Assembly: GCA_964019055.1 (NCBI GenBank)
Contig: OZ025208.1
Location: 16,850,457-16,914,456, forward strand
Source: Anthopleura xanthogrammica
Taxonomy: Eukaryota > Cnidaria > Anthozoa > Actiniaria > Actiniidae
DNA: 64,000 nt
Direction of reading: 5' to 3'
Shown here piece by piece: positions 50,701 through 60,656 of the stretch. The translations under genes were made by a program, and so were the position numbers. The first letter of the stretch is position 1; each line of letters starts with the position of its first letter. The notes under the pieces are model-generated. The model was not told the DNA's origin, made no database searches, and saw nothing but the letters and a program-made list of their open reading frames with translations.

Positions 50701-53700
50701 CCTATAAATAGAAAGCAAGGATATTTTTTTGGTTATTTAAAAAGAGTCGTAATCCAAAGAGATCATTGATTACATTGGTTTGCTCACTGAAAGTTATTAG
50801 GGAAGGAAGATGATCATGCAGTAGGAGTGGTCGATCAGGTGAAAAATGCCGATGAAGAGGTGCTCGAACAGTATAAGCCAGTTCAAAGTTTAAGAATCGT
50901 TTTCAGTGCGCATGCGATTTTATCCCGAATTTCTCACCTTCTTTTGTTTAATTAAAAACAAAAGAAGTTTTAAACAAAAGAAGGTGAGAAATTCGGGATA
51001 AAATCGCATGCGCACTGACAACGATTCTTAAACTTTGAACTGGCTTATAGAGAGATATGCAGACTTGGAAGGACGTGGTTACGAGAGGTGGTCGGTTGGA
51101 GGGATGTTCACATAGGGTGGGGGACCCATGTGTAGGATCATGTTATCATTCATTACTCACCCCAAGCAAAGCCATAAACCTGTCTCATTTTCAGGTTGAT
51201 GTTAAACACCTTGATAACCTGCATGTATAGTTGTATTCCTTCAGCAAACATCCAGCACAAGGCAGACGTGTAGAACAACTGCATCAATGCAGCTACTGAT
51301 ATGCACAGGATCTTGAAGAAGAAAAAAGGATGAAGTCTCATGCATTGAACTTTGCAAGATTAAAATAATACTCGGGTAGCAAACTCGTGATGCATAGTAG
51401 TTGAGAACAAAGTAATCTCGCAATACAAACAAGTGAAGGTATTGTAGCACAAAATTATCGAGAGCTGAATAATGCAACAACAAACAACAGCCGCCGGATC
51501 GCGAATACGTGTCTGTTCGAAAATGCTCCCTGTATTACTGGTGAGGTCTTACGATATTTTTGCACAAGAAAGTAATTAACATTCTTTTTTGTTAATTTCG
51601 GAAAAAAATCGGGTTATATAGAAATTATTTGAAGATACGTTAGGAAAAGGCAACTACTCTGAGTGCTCATACGTAACGTCAGCGCATGTAGTTCCTTCAG
51701 TTGAAATTCAACTGCTATCAATGGAAGCCAAAATGTTGAGAGTGGTCAAATTCTATCTTATTGCTGTATCTGTTGTTGCTTCCTTGATCTGTGTTTTGTT
51801 TGTTTCTGTTTAGTAGTTCTTTGCTTAGTCGGCCTAGCTTACCTGTCTGGCTAACTGGTGGCACTGGACTCTCCTAAGTCCTGATAAATATTTTTTCCGC
51901 TGTCTACACATTGCTCTATTAATTTACAAATAAGGGAGCTAGACTAAGCATACTAATTTAATTGAGGCACGGTAAGTACCAAGCCAGCTATCGATCACAA
52001 TCTGATCAAACTTACCAAATTGAATTTTGCAGCAGAACCAAGAAGAAAGAGAATATGAGCAGCAGCTAAGACAAAAGCCAGGTTCATACGGATCTGTGAC
52101 TGCACTGATTCAGTGTCCCTGTTGAAAAGCAGTTATATCTTTATTTAGCAGGATTAACTTATCAAACTAACATTCATCAGCAAAGTCAAACAATGACTTA
52201 CGTAAACCGCCAATAAGCGAAAAAAGTAAGAATACAGCCAACAATAGACAGACCCAGACCAATGTTTGTGAGGATTGTAAGGACGGCATCGTGATCACGT
52301 GGAACCTGACAAAAGATGAGCAGCCTTTACGAAAGTGTCTAGTTATTACATGAATACTCTACATATTGGTCTGTAGACTTGATTGACGTCTAGTCATCAC
52401 ATGACAGTACAGTAATCTTACCTGCTTATCCTTGACTTGCATGAGTACAGCAAAGTGTGTCAGGTGATTGCATGAACACTCTACATATTGGTCCGTAGAC
52501 TTGACTAACGTACAACCATCACTCGACCATCCCCGGTCCTTTCTTTCCCTTCAAGTTGGAAAATATTTACCAATTTATCAAAAGAATTGGTTTTTTTTTT
52601 AAATCTTAGCACGAATATTTATTTGAAACCTTTTCCAATAACATTTTAAACTTCATGCATATCATCTGAAGAATATTTTTATTACCGTGGTGAGAAATCC
52701 CAGAACACGCATAGCTTTTTATACTCATTCGATGGCTGGATCTGAAGTGTGGAAATAAAGAAAGTGTGTTTTCTGTGAAATCCTTAAAACATATCTCAAC
52801 ATTTATACCGGACTGTTTCAACCAACATATAAAATGTTTTGGTAAATCAATATGTTCTGATCTTCATTGCAGGTGGGGTTTTTGCATGATGTATGAGATG
52901 TATTGAAGATGGACACATTGCCTGACAACTAGCTTGACAAAAAAAGGAAATTTAAATGGCTACGAATGTACTGTAATGTAGTAAAAAATTGAATATCTCA
53001 AGAAGAGCAAAGAGATTTTATATAATTTTACATTGACTTATCAATGTCATGCAACCTTTTTCACTTACTTCTGGAGTGGATAACTTCAGAGTAACGTTTT
53101 TTATCAAGATCTTTGGGTGTGGCTTGACAGAAATTGATAGAATCTTGGATTGGAGGTTATACCTGAAAAAAAAAAATGAAAAAATTATGCATGGTGCTAA
53201 AATAAAACCCAAAAAATTAGTAATTTTATATTCAAAAAAGAAAGGAAGTTGGATGTATAATTGTTTTGCATGGCGAAGAGCTAACCTTTTATCGCCGATC
53301 TTGTAACGATATCTTGATATCAATGCGCCCAGTCTTTTGAAAGACATGCTTACCACGAGATAATCTTAAAAAGAAACATTTAATTGGACAACATTAGGAT
53401 ATCTCAATTACTCTATTAGGATATCTCGTTGGTTTTCGTACATACGTCATATTTTACTGTTTTGGTTGTTTGGAAGAATGCTGTTGGATGTCAAAATAAC
53501 ATCTGAGGTTTTTGGTGTTGTTCCTTTGTCTTATTACGATATGTTTTGTTGTTTTTGACGTTGTTTTTGACGTTGTTTCTGCCGTCACCGTCACCGTCAC
53601 CGTCACCGTCACCGTCACCGTCACCGTCACCGTCACCGTCACCGTCACCGTCACCGTCACCGTCACCGTCACCGTCACCGTCACCGTCACCGTCACCGTC

Positions 53701-56700
53701 ACCGTCACCGTCACCGTCACCGTCACCGTCACCGTCACCGTCACCGTCACCGTCACCGTCACCGTCACCGTCACCGTCACCGTCACCGTCACCGTCACCG
53801 TCACCGTCACCGTCACCGTCACCGTCACCGTCACCGTCACCGTCACCGTCACCGTCACCGTCACCGTCACCGTCACCGTCACCGTCACCGTCACCGTCAC
53901 CGTCACCGTCACCGTCACCGTCACCGTCACCGTCACCGTCACCGTCACCGTCACCGTCACCGTCACCGTCACCGTCACCGTCACCGTCACCGTCACCGTC
54001 ACCGTCACCGTCACCGTCACCGTCACCGTCACCGTCACCGTCACCGTCACCGTCACCGTCACCGTCACCGTCACCGTCACCGTCACCGTCACCGTCACCG
54101 TCACCGTCACCGTCACCGTCACCGTCACCGTCACCGTCACCGTCACCGTCACCGTCACCGTCACCGTCACCGTCACCGTCACCGTCACCGTCACCGTCAC
54201 CGTCACCGTCACCGTCACCGTCACCGTCACCGTCACCGTCACCGTCACCGTCACCGTCACCGTCACCGTCACCGTCACCGTCACCGTCACCGTCACCGTC
54301 ACCGTCACCGTCACCGTCACCGTCACCGTCACCGTCACCGTCACCGTCACCGTCACCGTCACCGTCACCGTCACCGTCACCGTCACCGTCACCGTCACCG
54401 TCACCGTCACCGTCACCGTCACCGTCACCGTCACCGTCACCGTCACCGTCACCGTCACCGTCACCGTCACCGTCACCGTCACCGTCACCGTCACCGTCAC
54501 CGTCACCGTCACCGTCACCGTCACCGTCACCGTCACCGTCACCGTCACCGTCACCGTCACCGTCACCGTCACCGTCACCGTCACCGTCACCGTCACCGTC
54601 ACCGTCACCGTCACCGTCACCGTCACCGTCACCGTCACCGTCACCGTCACCGTCACCGTCACCGTCACCGTCACCGTCACCGTCACCGTCACCGTCACCG
54701 TCACCGTCACCGTCACCGTCACCGTCACCGTCACCGTCACCGTCACCGTCACCGTCACCGTCACCGTCACCGTCACCGTCACCGTCACCGTCACCGTCAC
54801 CGTCACCGTCACCGTCACCGTCACCGTCACCGTCACCGTCACCGTCACCGTCACCGTCACCGTCACCGTCACCGTCACCGTCACCTAGCAAAAGGTACAT
54901 AGATGAACTATTTCTACAAGAGAAACATAATTCTTACCTTGCTTGAAGTTTTCCCTGGGCAGTTTTATCGTCTCTTGATTATTAAGATCAGTCATTCTGA
55001 ACGTATCGTCGCCATCCTCAGGACCTATCTTCCTTGCATTAAGGACTTAAGAAAATGAAAAATAACGAAACAAACAAAAACAAGATAAAAATTTTGTGGC
55101 AAAGAATTATTTTAAGAAACGTTAAAAAACGAGAAGGAATAATGATCGAGTTAGAGGTTGAGTTGAGTTGAGTTTGAGTTACATAATTCATTTACTTTAA
55201 TTTGAACATTTTTTTCGCAATCATTTGTTTAAACATTTTGATTACTATGCAATACTTGTTTTAGTTCAATTATTATACTTAAGATAATTAGAAAAATAAG
55301 TCTGCTAACTTCTTACCATAGTTCTCTCCCGTGATCGATATCGTACCAACACTTTTATTAACGTGATATTCAGCATATTGCAGGAAAAAAGTTTCTAGTT
55401 TTTTATTCGAAAGAAATATGTCCTCATCTCTGAAGCTGCTTCTGGAGTTAGTTGTTTCCATAGTAATTAACAATCCCTCCATCATTATAATAGATTTCTG
55501 CAAGGGAAAAGGCAAAATTTGACTAAGAAAATTGAAAACGCATGCGCGTGGATTGGCAAAACACGAGACAAGTTTTAGGAGAATCACGACGAGTAGCGGG
55601 GCGATTCTCAACGGTCTCTCTGCTGCGAATATATGAGAACCCATTTGCATGGCCTATCACTTTACTTCTAACCTGCTAAGGCCGAACGGTATCCAGTGCA
55701 CTTATAATACTTTGGTGGTCTCGCTCGCTGTTCTCCCCTTGACCTGCGGTTGCTCTCCATATTTTATCATTTTTCCACCCTACCTTCCCTTGTGCTGCTG
55801 TAGTTCTTTGTAGAGCTTCGCCAGATCTGCTCCCATATCTCATGTATGAGTACAGTCAGACAGAAGAGAATAGAATACTTCTCGGGTGCTTTATAACTTC
55901 ACACAGGAAAGCAAGTAAGTTTTTTAATTTCTTTTATAAAATACAAATTATGCGCGCGCGTGCTGTGTGATCTCATAATGCACGCGCCATCAACCAATAA
56001 TAAAGCGAGATATATAACAGCTATTTTATAACGTGGATTAACATTACCGAATAAATAACTTACATTCAAAGAATCTGCCTGCTTAAAGTCGAGCTGTGAG
56101 ATGTTTTGAATAAAGGTATTAATCTAAAATGAGAAAGGAGAAAAACAATGCGTTAAAATAAATTTTTCCTGGTAAATAAAATATATATGAAGCAAAAGAA
56201 AACAAAACAGAATTAACCAAAATTAATTGAAAGAATGTCAAACCAAACGATAGTGTACCAAACCAGTTGTCTGGTTAAACGCGTATTCCGTAGATCTTGT
56301 CAATGATGATTGCCATGACAACGTTGGAGTTATCACATATGACTGTGTCCTTTCTTGTTTTGAGGATTTCGTATCAGATGAAAACGACATCTTATGACTT
56401 GCATATGATGTTGATGGTGATTCCAACGATGAGGTTGATATTGAAGCCGTTTTTTGTGCCTTTACTATTGGCAAAGAAGCACTAATATTGAAAACCAGCG
56501 CTGAGGTATCTACAAACAGAAGCAAATTTTAATGTTAATTCAATGCTTTTATTATATTTTCAAATAAAAAATAAGTAATAATTTGAACTGGTCTCTTCTG
56601 TTCTTCAAGGGGTTTTTCCGGGTTCTCCTCTTCAGCCAATTAAATCAAAACCCAGCCAATTAAATTTCAATTCGATCTGTCATAATCAGTTATCCGTTCC

Positions 56701-57756
56701 CTGATTTAGATAGGCCAAGAGGTTGTTTCTTGGTTTGATAAAATTGAATGCTTTGATACAAAACTTATGGGTAAAGACGGACTTTTGAGGAGGGGAGGGG
56801 AGGGGGTCCAAATGTAAACAAAGGAAAACTTAGAAGTTGTTATGTGTTTCTTCAAGCAATTATTTTTTCGTAAAAAAAAATCCCGAGCTCCTTGGGGGAT
56901 TTGAACCCACGAACCTTCGTTTTTCTAGCCCAAGATTTGTTGGACCTATTTTTCACGATCACTCACTCCTATCCTCTCCTCTGGTTACATATAAAAAAAA
57001 ATTATATAGACTTTTCCCATCATTGTACATGCTCGGCAAAACTAAATCCTAGAATAAAATAATCAATTAATCCTTAGGAACGACAGGGGGAATCCAGACC
57101 CCCCACCTTCCCCCTGAATCCACCACTAACATATGGGCATGTGTGTCTTTTAATTAGAAAATGAAAATATCTAAAAACTTATCACTTACCATTGGCGTCT
57201 CTGCTTTTTTCGCAGATGAATTTCAAATAATTAGAACAGCTAACATCACCGATTTCGTATTTGTCGTATGCTCTTATCTTTGCACATGTATCAGGAGAGT
57301 AAGCGGTTTTCATAGTAATTGTTTTGTTAGTATCAACTTCAACACCATCGTCCCAGTACCATTTATTATCAGATTCCTTCGTTATTCCAATAAAAAGTTC
57401 CGTCGACTGGACATTCAATAGGTTTTTGAAAAAATATCTTCGATCAAGGCTGGTATTACGTAATGCCGTGATGAGATATGCACCCTTAACTTTACAATAT
57501 TCTTTAGCATCGGCATAAGGATAATGAAATAGGGCTGAAAAAAAACATCCATAAGGAGTGTCCTTCCATTCAGATGGACACCCAGTTGCTGATATCGGCG
57601 TTAAACCTGTTAAACAAGAAAACTATTTTTATTTGGTCCTCTAATTGGTTATTCACAGACCATTTTATCAAAATCTTCCATCATCATCACATCATCATCA
57701 TCATCATCATTATCATATTCATTATCGTCATCATCATTATCATCATCATCATCATC

Positions 57757-57796
<40 letters not shown>

Positions 57797-58811
57797 TATC
57801 ATCATCATCATCACATCATCATTACATCATCATTACATCATCATCACATCATCATCACATCATCATAATAAACATTATCATCATCATTATCATCATCATT
57901 ATCATCATCATCATCATCATCAAATCGTCATCATCATCATCAAATCATCATCATCATCATGCACATCGTCATCACATCATCATTACATCATCATCATCAC
58001 ATCATCATCATCATCATCACATCAGTCATCATCATTATCAACATTATTATCATCATCATTATCATCATCATTATCATCATCATTATCGTCATCATTATCA
58101 TCATCAAATATGAAAACGAAAGCTACACTTAACATATCTCTACTTTCACACTGATCATCAAGAAGTTTAGTTTTACAGAAAATGTATTGACCCATGAAGA
58201 AATGCTCAAAACGTATTTTAAATATTTTTTAAAAAACTATTTCTTTTTGTTTTTCTGGCTGTTTCTTATACATCATTAAAAAATGATAATGTTGGTTTGC
58301 GTATGATGATGGAATTTGAAATGTGATCGTACTATACTGAATGGACGACCTACTCGCCATTAGAGTCTCCTGTAGCTCAGTGGTAGAGCGTCCGACTAGC
58401 ATACGGAGGGTCGTGGGTTCGATTCCCATCTGGGGCTCAGAATTTGTTTTTTCTAAGTCCATTCAGTATAGTACGATCACATATACATTTTATATCATTA
58501 AAAATCACAAGATGCATTTTCAACATTATCTGATCAGTCTTCAGCATAATATATAATATATGCGGTTTTTATGGGCATTGTGAAAGTAGAGAATTCAAAG
58601 AGCTGTCTTTCGTGCCTCAAGCCGTGAGGTTTGCATATGAAATAACAAGTATATTTCTTTGTTATTGGTTTTTATTTACAACTTAGCTTTACCACTCAAT
58701 ACCAAGGCTTTCGCAGTGAAATTATTTCATCAGTAAAAAATTGTAACGAAACTAAGTACCTGATACAAGAAAGAAGAGAAAAAGCCAGCTCTTTATTCTC
58801 GACTGTTCCAT
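47762..58811 (-). CDS. Adhesion GPCR with C-type lectin domain (gene B), complete, 19 coding exons
   Basis: Paralog of gene A: 801 residues, with the same exon count and the same phase at all 18 introns. Exons: 58811-58760, 57606-57190, 56509-56259, 56123-56064, 55497-55317, 55045-54938, 53364-53286, 53162-53069, 52741-52686, 52548-52422, 52305-52202, 52118-52016, 51311-51161, 50701-50617, 50521-50455, 49541-49450, 49364-49238, 49162-49121, 47971-47762. The start was chosen because this ATG gives a good signal peptide ([18 protein letters not shown]) and the phase-1 donor that the lectin exon needs. The lectin domain spans about 22-155, a short Ser/Thr stalk 157-240, and the GAIN domain 241-462 with intact CSCNHLT (cleavage L462/T463). 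TM3 carries [11 protein letters not shown] and ECL2 the conserved CW. The stalk is less than half the length of that in gene A. The basic, Lys/Pro-rich 69-residue tail is shared with gene C but not gene A. The intron 7 donor is a weak GTTAGC. Intron 6 holds the giant GTCACC array. Confidence 0.92.
48145..48324. mobile_element. MITE family 3 copy in intron 18 of gene B (diverged)
   Basis: CTTGGACGTAACGTTTCCC at one end and AAAACATTACGACCAAG at the other, with inner CCACGTGTCATT and AATGACACGTG motifs. It shares TTTGAGTTGTGTCCATATTC with the other copies. Confidence 0.6.
48344..48733. mobile_element. About 390-bp MITE-like element in intron 18 of gene B
   Basis: Ends AAGCTGCATCTACACGAGCA and TGCTCGTGTAGATGCAGCTT. 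Internal CTACACGAGCAA and CCTTGTCAAGGAAAA motifs recur in both orientations, so the element has nested palindromes. Confidence 0.65.
48865..49036. mobile_element. MITE family 3 copy in intron 18 of gene B (closest to the gene A copy)
   Basis: CCTTGGGCATAATATTTCCC to AAAACATTACACCCAAG. The interior AAGAAATAATACTCTAGGGA is shared with 32669-32852 in gene A. Confidence 0.65.
49646..49935. mobile_element. Possible old inverted-repeat element in intron 15 of gene B
   Basis: The region near 49651-49690 (CTACGCATGCGTGC) and its approximate complement near 49903-49930 (GAGCATGCGTAGAAG) are the only clear arms. The ends are diverged and the limits uncertain. Confidence 0.3.
50058..50386. mobile_element. 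329-bp inverted-repeat element in intron 15 of gene B
   Basis: Ends CAGTGCGGACAC and GTGTCCGCACTG. The arms continue imperfectly for about 110-160 bases (TTTTTTTGACATTTTTCATA, TTTTTTAGGCG, CCAATCACAACAAAC and complements) around a central AT-rich spacer. Confidence 0.7.
50872..51049. mobile_element. 178-bp near-perfect hairpin in intron 13 of gene B
   Basis: Arms of about 75 bases (TATAAGCCAGTTCAAAGTTT and its complement) surround a short AT-rich loop near 50945-50975. The arms match almost base for base. No ORF. It is probably a MITE or a fold-back element; the high arm identity suggests a young insertion. Confidence 0.75.
52333..52404 (-). pseudogene. Decayed duplicate of the GPS exon inside intron 10 of gene B
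   Basis: About 72 bases resemble the middle of gene B exon 10 (52452-52526), including a run of about 16 identical bases (CTCTACATATTGGTC on the plus strand). In the exon's frame it would read a GPS-like stretch but hits a stop where the HL/T cleavage site should be. Most of the 116-base intron 10 is this copy. It is a local tandem duplication that is now non-coding. Confidence 0.7.
53584..54885. repeat. (GTCACC)217 perfect hexanucleotide array
   Basis: 1302 bases of uninterrupted GTCACC, 217 copies with no variant unit seen. It lies in intron 6 of gene B, beginning about 52 bases after the exon 6 donor in the direction of transcription. Each unit has one CpG, so the tract is a 67% GC block with a CpG every 6 bases in an AT-rich locus. 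Sense-strand units read GGTGAC, which has donor-like GT but no AG. The long Val-Thr, Gly-Asp and Ser-Pro frames it opens are artefacts because the tract is intronic. Confidence 0.97.
57680..58108. repeat. (ATC)n microsatellite in intron 1 of gene B
   Basis: About 430 bases of ATC with ATT, ACATC and AAATC variants. It is in a different intron from the gene A ATC tract, so the two arose separately. Confidence 0.95.
58321..58482. mobile_element. 162-bp element: tRNA-like core between perfect 26-bp inverted repeats
   Basis: 58321-58346 (starting ATGTGATCGTAC) and 58457-58482 (ending GTACGATCACAT) are exact reverse complements over 26 bases. Between them lies the tRNA-like sequence plus about 40 bases of spacer. 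The arms look like terminal inverted repeats. No clear target-site duplication was seen. It is located in intron 1 of gene B. Confidence 0.6.
58366..58437 (+). tRNA. tRNA-Ala(AGC)-like sequence, probably a pseudogene or SINE-type copy
   Basis: Good A-box (TAGCTCAGTGG) and perfect B-box (GGTTCGATTCC), a paired D arm (GCTC/GAGC), a T arm with one G-T pair, and an anticodon loop reading CTAGCAT with AGC at 34-36. The acceptor stem pairs poorly in the normal register and the anticodon stem has an A-A mismatch, so this is probably a tRNA-derived repeat rather than a working gene. It lies in intron 1 of gene B on the opposite strand and sits between perfect inverted repeats. Confidence 0.45.
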
Positions 58812-60656
58812 TTTTTTCGATATGACAGCTGAAAATGTCAAAGTAAGAAAGAACACTCAACAACAGGGAAATAAGGAAAAATGGATAGAAATAAGCTAGG
58901 CAACAAAGGGGTTTCACGATAGCTACGTTTGAGGGAAAACGATTGCTATTTCCTCTTTTGGGAAACGGAATTTTTTGACACGCAAAGACGTTTCAAATTC
59001 CCCCCACCATACAATAATATTATTTGATTGCTATGGAGTTTGTTAGGTCTCTCCCTTAATTGGATTCGCGTTTCATGCTCGTATATAGACCATGAAATAT
59101 TTCAGGGTTCTTTTTCAGACGGGCGCCAAAATATAGGCAAATCTTAGTCAACATTTAACATTAAAATTTGAAGAATAAAAATAAAATAACATATATAAGG
59201 TTTACTTCCAAAGTATTATGATTGTCGATTTGACTCCCTTTTCCATAGACGGTGATTCCAGTCTTAGATGAATTTATTTTTCAGCAGCATAATCTAACCT
59301 TGTGTACTTACTTTTTACTTTAAATTCTGTAAGATGAGAGAAGCGAAAGCACCCACCAGCTGTCTGCTTAATCTGATGAAGTTCCGACTGCCTTAGCTTT
59401 TTTTTATCACAGCCTAAAAAGAAAGAAAAAGGTAATCTCGTATTTTCTCTGTAGGATAGAGTCAACAATGAAGCTTATATATAAGAAGGTTTTAATTAGG
59501 AAAAAAAAACATACAACGCACCTGGAAAGTGTATACATCTCTGTCGGAACTGACTTGCTATGATACGACAAGAAGTTTATGAAAAATATTTATTGAATTA
59601 TATAAACAAGTTTTTTTAACCTTATTTTACAAAGAAAGACTATTTACACTCTGGCCACAGAGTTCATAATCCCCAGGCTTGTGGTTGGCTAAAAGAAATT
59701 AAATTTTAGATGAAGATATTCGTTTTTTTCTTCTTCTGGATATTGTGATGTTGAAGTTGACATACGTTATCAATGCAAGCATAGAAAGAAGTCTTTGATG
59801 GCTGTTATGAATGACACTGGTATTTAGATTCCCAGTAGAGACGGGTAAAAAGAAAGAACACAAGGAAACGTTACTTATTGATCTTTTTACATCTGCTGCA
59901 TTGAATCTTGGTTTAAATGTTTTTAAGTTTTTGTCAGTCCATATGACTTTGTTTTTACATTGAACCTTAACTGAAGTTTTTCATAGAAAATATTTGAAGT
60001 TTGAAATAAAAAGCAAAACCTTATCAACTTTTTTGAATATGAGAATGTGTCAGATTAGGATAAGATTTATACAGTAGTTGCAGAAAACTATGCCAAATAT
60101 ACTAAAACTTTGAAATCAAATCATTGATAACTGAAAGAAAAGGGGAAAAAAGAAAGAAAGGAAAAACAAAATAAAGAAAGAAATAGAGAGAAAAGAAGAC
60201 CGCTGTGTCGCCTCTCTTTTTGTATTAATCAAAAGATTTAAATTTTAATAAACTTTTTCAGGCTTTTTTGCCATTATTCTGGGTATGTTACGAGTACAAA
60301 TCTAGAAAATTCTCATTTAAAGAACATGTTTAAAAATCGACAAAGGCTATAGAACTTACTAACCGCGCTGCGTACAGTTCACAATAAAGTTTTCATGACG
60401 GCGAATTTTCTTACAGCTGAGATTTCACTCTAACTATCGAAAATATTCATTTTAAAAGTAAATGAATTGAGCAAAAATATTGGCAAGAACGAGGAACATA
60501 TTTTCTTGATCATTTTCGCTAGAATCGAAGTCTGAGGTTTTAGGGGACGTCAATCAAATCATTATGAATGCGTTTCAATGACATCCCATTGTCACTTTCA
60601 ACTTTATTTGGAAACATGAAGACCACCCAAATCTGCATTGCAGGTGTAATAAGCGT
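58812..60656. other. Intergenic region between gene B (upstream) and gene C (3' end)
   Basis: 1.85 kb of AT-rich DNA with a purine-rich patch at 60130-60200. It should contain the gene B promoter. No transcribed feature recognised. Confidence 0.5.
60603..60608 (-). promoter_or_regulatory. Candidate polyadenylation signal of gene C
   Basis: AATAAA on the minus strand about 50 bases past the gene C stop. It would give a short 3' UTR. No equally close AATAAA was seen for gene B. Confidence 0.4.

Noticed and set aside
53454..54946. Four long frames of Val-Thr, Gly-Asp or Ser-Pro repeats (458-476 codons)
   Set aside because: They are translations of the intronic GTCACC array; the real gene B exons lie on both sides and splice across it.
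58696..58917. Frame starting MKPLCC as the gene B signal peptide
   Set aside because: Its phase at the 58760 donor does not fit the lectin exon. The alternative ATG at 58811 gives the right phase and a better signal peptide.
59274..59468. Possible extra 5' exon of gene B (GCDKKKLRQ frame)
   Set aside because: It has splice-like edges and a compatible phase, but no signal peptide and no counterpart in gene A, and the 58811 exon already completes the gene.
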